Part shown: piece by piece, positions 61,430-64,000 of the stretch
Layout: each line of letters starts with the position of its first letter
How positions within the stretch are numbered: position 1 is the first letter of the stretch
NCBI GenBank assembly: GCA_020226215.1
Contig: CM035230.1
Location: 24,037,883 to 24,101,882 of the forward strand
DNA from: Sindora glabra
Lineage: Eukaryota > Streptophyta > Magnoliopsida > Fabales > Fabaceae
DNA length: 64,000 bases
Reading direction: 5' to 3'
Notes under the pieces: model-generated
What the model was told of the DNA's origin: nothing
The model's database searches: none
Seen by the model: the letters and a program-made list of their open reading frames with translations, nothing else
Position numbers and translations under genes: made by a program

Positions 61430-64000
61430 GCTTGGTATGCATTTGAAATTGTTGCAATGTTTTTTTTTTTATCACAAAAGTTGTAAAATTAATCCTGTAA
61501 ATTATTTTATAAAAATTTGTAAATTATACAATTTTTTTTAATAATTACAGAAATTACTACCTGAAGTTTAAATAGTTGAACTTTTACATCTTGAAACGTG
61601 CTACAACAAAATGAACCAACTTCGCAGTGAGTCACTGAAATGACATTCAAATTTAAATGTCTTATTTCCATGTTTCAAAGTCTGGTAATGTTAATTATTA
61701 GGAGCTCTTACCGAAGTTGATTTTGTGCGGTTTTGGGAGCCTATAGACTAAAAAACCTAAAATCGACTTCCATCTCGCAGCGGCCAACGGCAAGGTGATG
61801 AATGGATAGCCACTGCAAGCCTCAAACCTTTCTTCTGCATTAGAGGGTTGATCTATCTCGTGTCCTTGTCGGTCGCCGTTGGACTCCTCTTTTGCTCCGG
61901 TTTTTCATGGCAAGGTGCCAGATGGATAAATGCTTTTGCTCCCACCTTTTTATCTCTAATGGTTTATGATGATCAAGGATTAGCCATGAGTTTGTCCTAT
62001 TTCATCCTTGTTTAAAGTTTGAGTGTGAGCGTGAGGTTAGTTTATTCTTTGCGTTTTATTCTCCTTTGTTGCTATTGAACATTGGGGTTTCCTGTTGCCT
62101 TTGTTGGGTAAGTCCTATTTTGGTTGTGTTCACCTTTGAGGCCATAGCAGCAATTTGGGAACTGTCACGGCTGTGTGGTAATTGTCCTTTGAATATCGTC
62201 ACACCGTGTGTCAATTTATCTGGTTGATTGAGGATTTGTTTGTGCACAATTCTTCATTTTGGGGTTCTGTCAATGAGATTAGTTGATTGTTTCGAATGGT
62301 GGGCCTCATTTTTCTCTTCTTTTACCTCCACTCATTTTTCATTTTTTTTTTAAAATACACCTAAGTTGTGTGCCAAAAACATTCTGATTTCCATAAATTT
62401 TTAAATGCTTTCAATTAAACCCTCTCCATGTCAAATTGCCATCCGACAAATAATTATGACCTGAGATGAGCTAGGTTATGAAGCATGTATATTAGGTCCT
62501 TGTACGTTTTGATCCATATGAAAAGGTTGAATGTCAAATTATCAACTAATACATTGAGAAGGGTCAAATAACACATTTAAAAATTATTGTGCACTTTTTT
62601 AGATTAGTTGGATCTTTCACACTTGCCCGATAGTTTAGATTCTAAGTTTCAAGATTTTCTGTTGTGTAACTTTCACGTTTGCCCTAAAACAATCTTGCCA
62701 AAGAGTATTTCTAAATACTTGATCAATATCCCTAAATTTTGTACTTCCCATTCTCTAAGAGGTTATTTACATAGCAAAACTATAATTATATAATGAGTTA
62801 TTTACATAGTAGAACTAAAATTACAGAAGAAGTCATTTGGTTTACTTCAATAGTACGAGAAGTTTTTTTTTTTTTTGGAAAATACAAAAGAGATAGATTA
62901 TTTGGTCAGGCATTATTTAACAAATTAGAAAAAATAGAACTTCTTAAAAAGTCTTATTTTCCAAATAGCATGAGAAGTTGTTTATTTGTCTCCCCCAATA
63001 TAAGTTCTACCTCCTATATTATTTATGGATATAATGATAAAATTATTCTCATTAAATTTTATTAATGACAACTAAAATTTATTAATTTGTACTATAATAA
63101 TATTGAAGATATAACAGTGATTTTATTAATACTTTATAGGATATTCAGAGTTAAACTAAACAAAATATAAGAAGTTACCTTTTAAGAAATGTCATTTCCT
63201 ATGTATCAATCAAATAACTTTAAATACTTCTCAGGAAGTTCATATAAAAAACTATTTCCTAAAAAATTCAATTTCTCATAAAAATTTATTTCTTGTACAA
63301 ATTAAATGACTCCTAAGAAGTGTAACTCTCTATGAAAAAAATTTGCTAAGTTATTTTATTTTATAGGCACAAAATATAAGAATTTTCTTATTCATGTTTT
63401 TTGGGTCATAAAAATAACTTGTCATGTCATTTATCAATAAAAATACAAAGTTGTCGTTGCTTAGTTCAATAAATGACCATCTTTATTGTTTTATCTTTGT
63501 CATGAGTTTGAATATAAATCAATATACATATAAGCCATCTATTTTTTTTTTAATTTTTAGTTTCATAATATATTAAAAAAACAAGTTAAAAAAATTATGA
63601 TAAAAAGAGAGATTAAAAAAATGATTTCAAAAAAAAATTAAATACTATTGAAATTGAAATTCATTAGTATTTCTAATTTCTTATATTACAATTTTGAAAA
63701 ATATATTAATTATTTTGATAATACTTTGTAAAAAATTCGATTAACTTTGAGCATTTTAAAAAAAATTTATTTCCTTAAGAGTCCAAAAAAATATTTATTT
63801 CTTGAAAAGTTTAGTTTCATTCAAGAGCTTACTTCCGGTTGGAATCAAACTAGTCCTAAATCGATTCTCTCATTTAATTTTTCTCTCATTAGAAAAATGG
63901 AACACGGAAGTGAAATAGAATAGTAGCAGCCTATTATTTCTATAGTATTTCTTTTTGAATTTTGATTAATATTTCCTATGTTGACCTTTAATGGCTTAAT
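61430..64000. other. No gene identified
   Basis: Bases 61690-62330 are distinctly richer in GC and in CpG than the rest, but no protein family is recognisable on either strand. The remainder is AT-rich with recurring AGAAGTTATTT-like phrases (62760-63350), possibly an old repeat. Confidence 0.4.

Noticed and set aside
1..64000. A wholly new multi-gene system
   Set aside because: All coding sequence that can be recognised belongs to known transposon families or TNL receptors. The unexplained patches are too short to support a new system.

Overview
The window is nuclear DNA of a eudicot plant. It is very AT-rich, carries multi-exon genes with GT-AG introns, and holds a cluster of TIR-NB-ARC-LRR (TNL) immune-receptor genes, a class absent from grasses. 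The species cannot be named from sequence alone. Nearly everything recognisable is a transposable element or an ageing member of the TNL cluster. I found no tRNA, rRNA, CRISPR or bacterial-type feature.

Layout. 0.1-2.2 kb: minus-strand Ty1/copia relic. 4234-12736: a structurally complete CACTA (En/Spm) element with matching ACA target duplications. It carries a TNP2-type transposase gene (6356-9966) and a second transposase-related gene (10124-11937). Both keep an uninterrupted reading frame apart from 13 in-frame TGA/TAG codons. 12.7-25.7 kb: AT-rich, gene-poor DNA with two copies of a hAT-like non-autonomous element, one with an exact 8-bp target duplication. 25.7-48.7 kb: a minus-strand tandem TNL cluster. 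It contains a decayed TNL relic (25.7-29.2 kb), an isolated C-terminal relic (33.1-33.3 kb), an LRR/C-terminal relic with a 63-bp repeat expansion (36.0-41.9 kb), and the best-preserved copy (42.1-48.7 kb). The best copy can still encode a TIR-NB-ARC protein of about 621 residues, but its LRR part lies behind a stop codon. 49.6-53.8 kb: an extremely AT-rich degenerate repeat block that splits a segment duplicated intact at 59.6-61.4 kb. 55.6-58.3 kb: minus-strand hAT transposase relic. 61.4-64 kb: no recognisable gene.

How it fits together. The TNL cluster shows birth and death: 3' ends and promoter segments are duplicated, coding exons lost, and transposons inserted into the relics. Because the segments are duplicated, several insertions have an empty site elsewhere in the window, so their boundaries and target duplications can be read directly: an LTR element at 36146-39189, a MITE at 39898-40688 and a MITE at 60265-60541. 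The most unusual signals are the stop-codon spectrum of the CACTA genes (TGA and TAG only, as expected from CG and CHG methylcytosine decay), the LRR minisatellite, and a hydrophobic N-terminal extension on the TIR protein. I saw no convincing evidence of a wholly new biological system.
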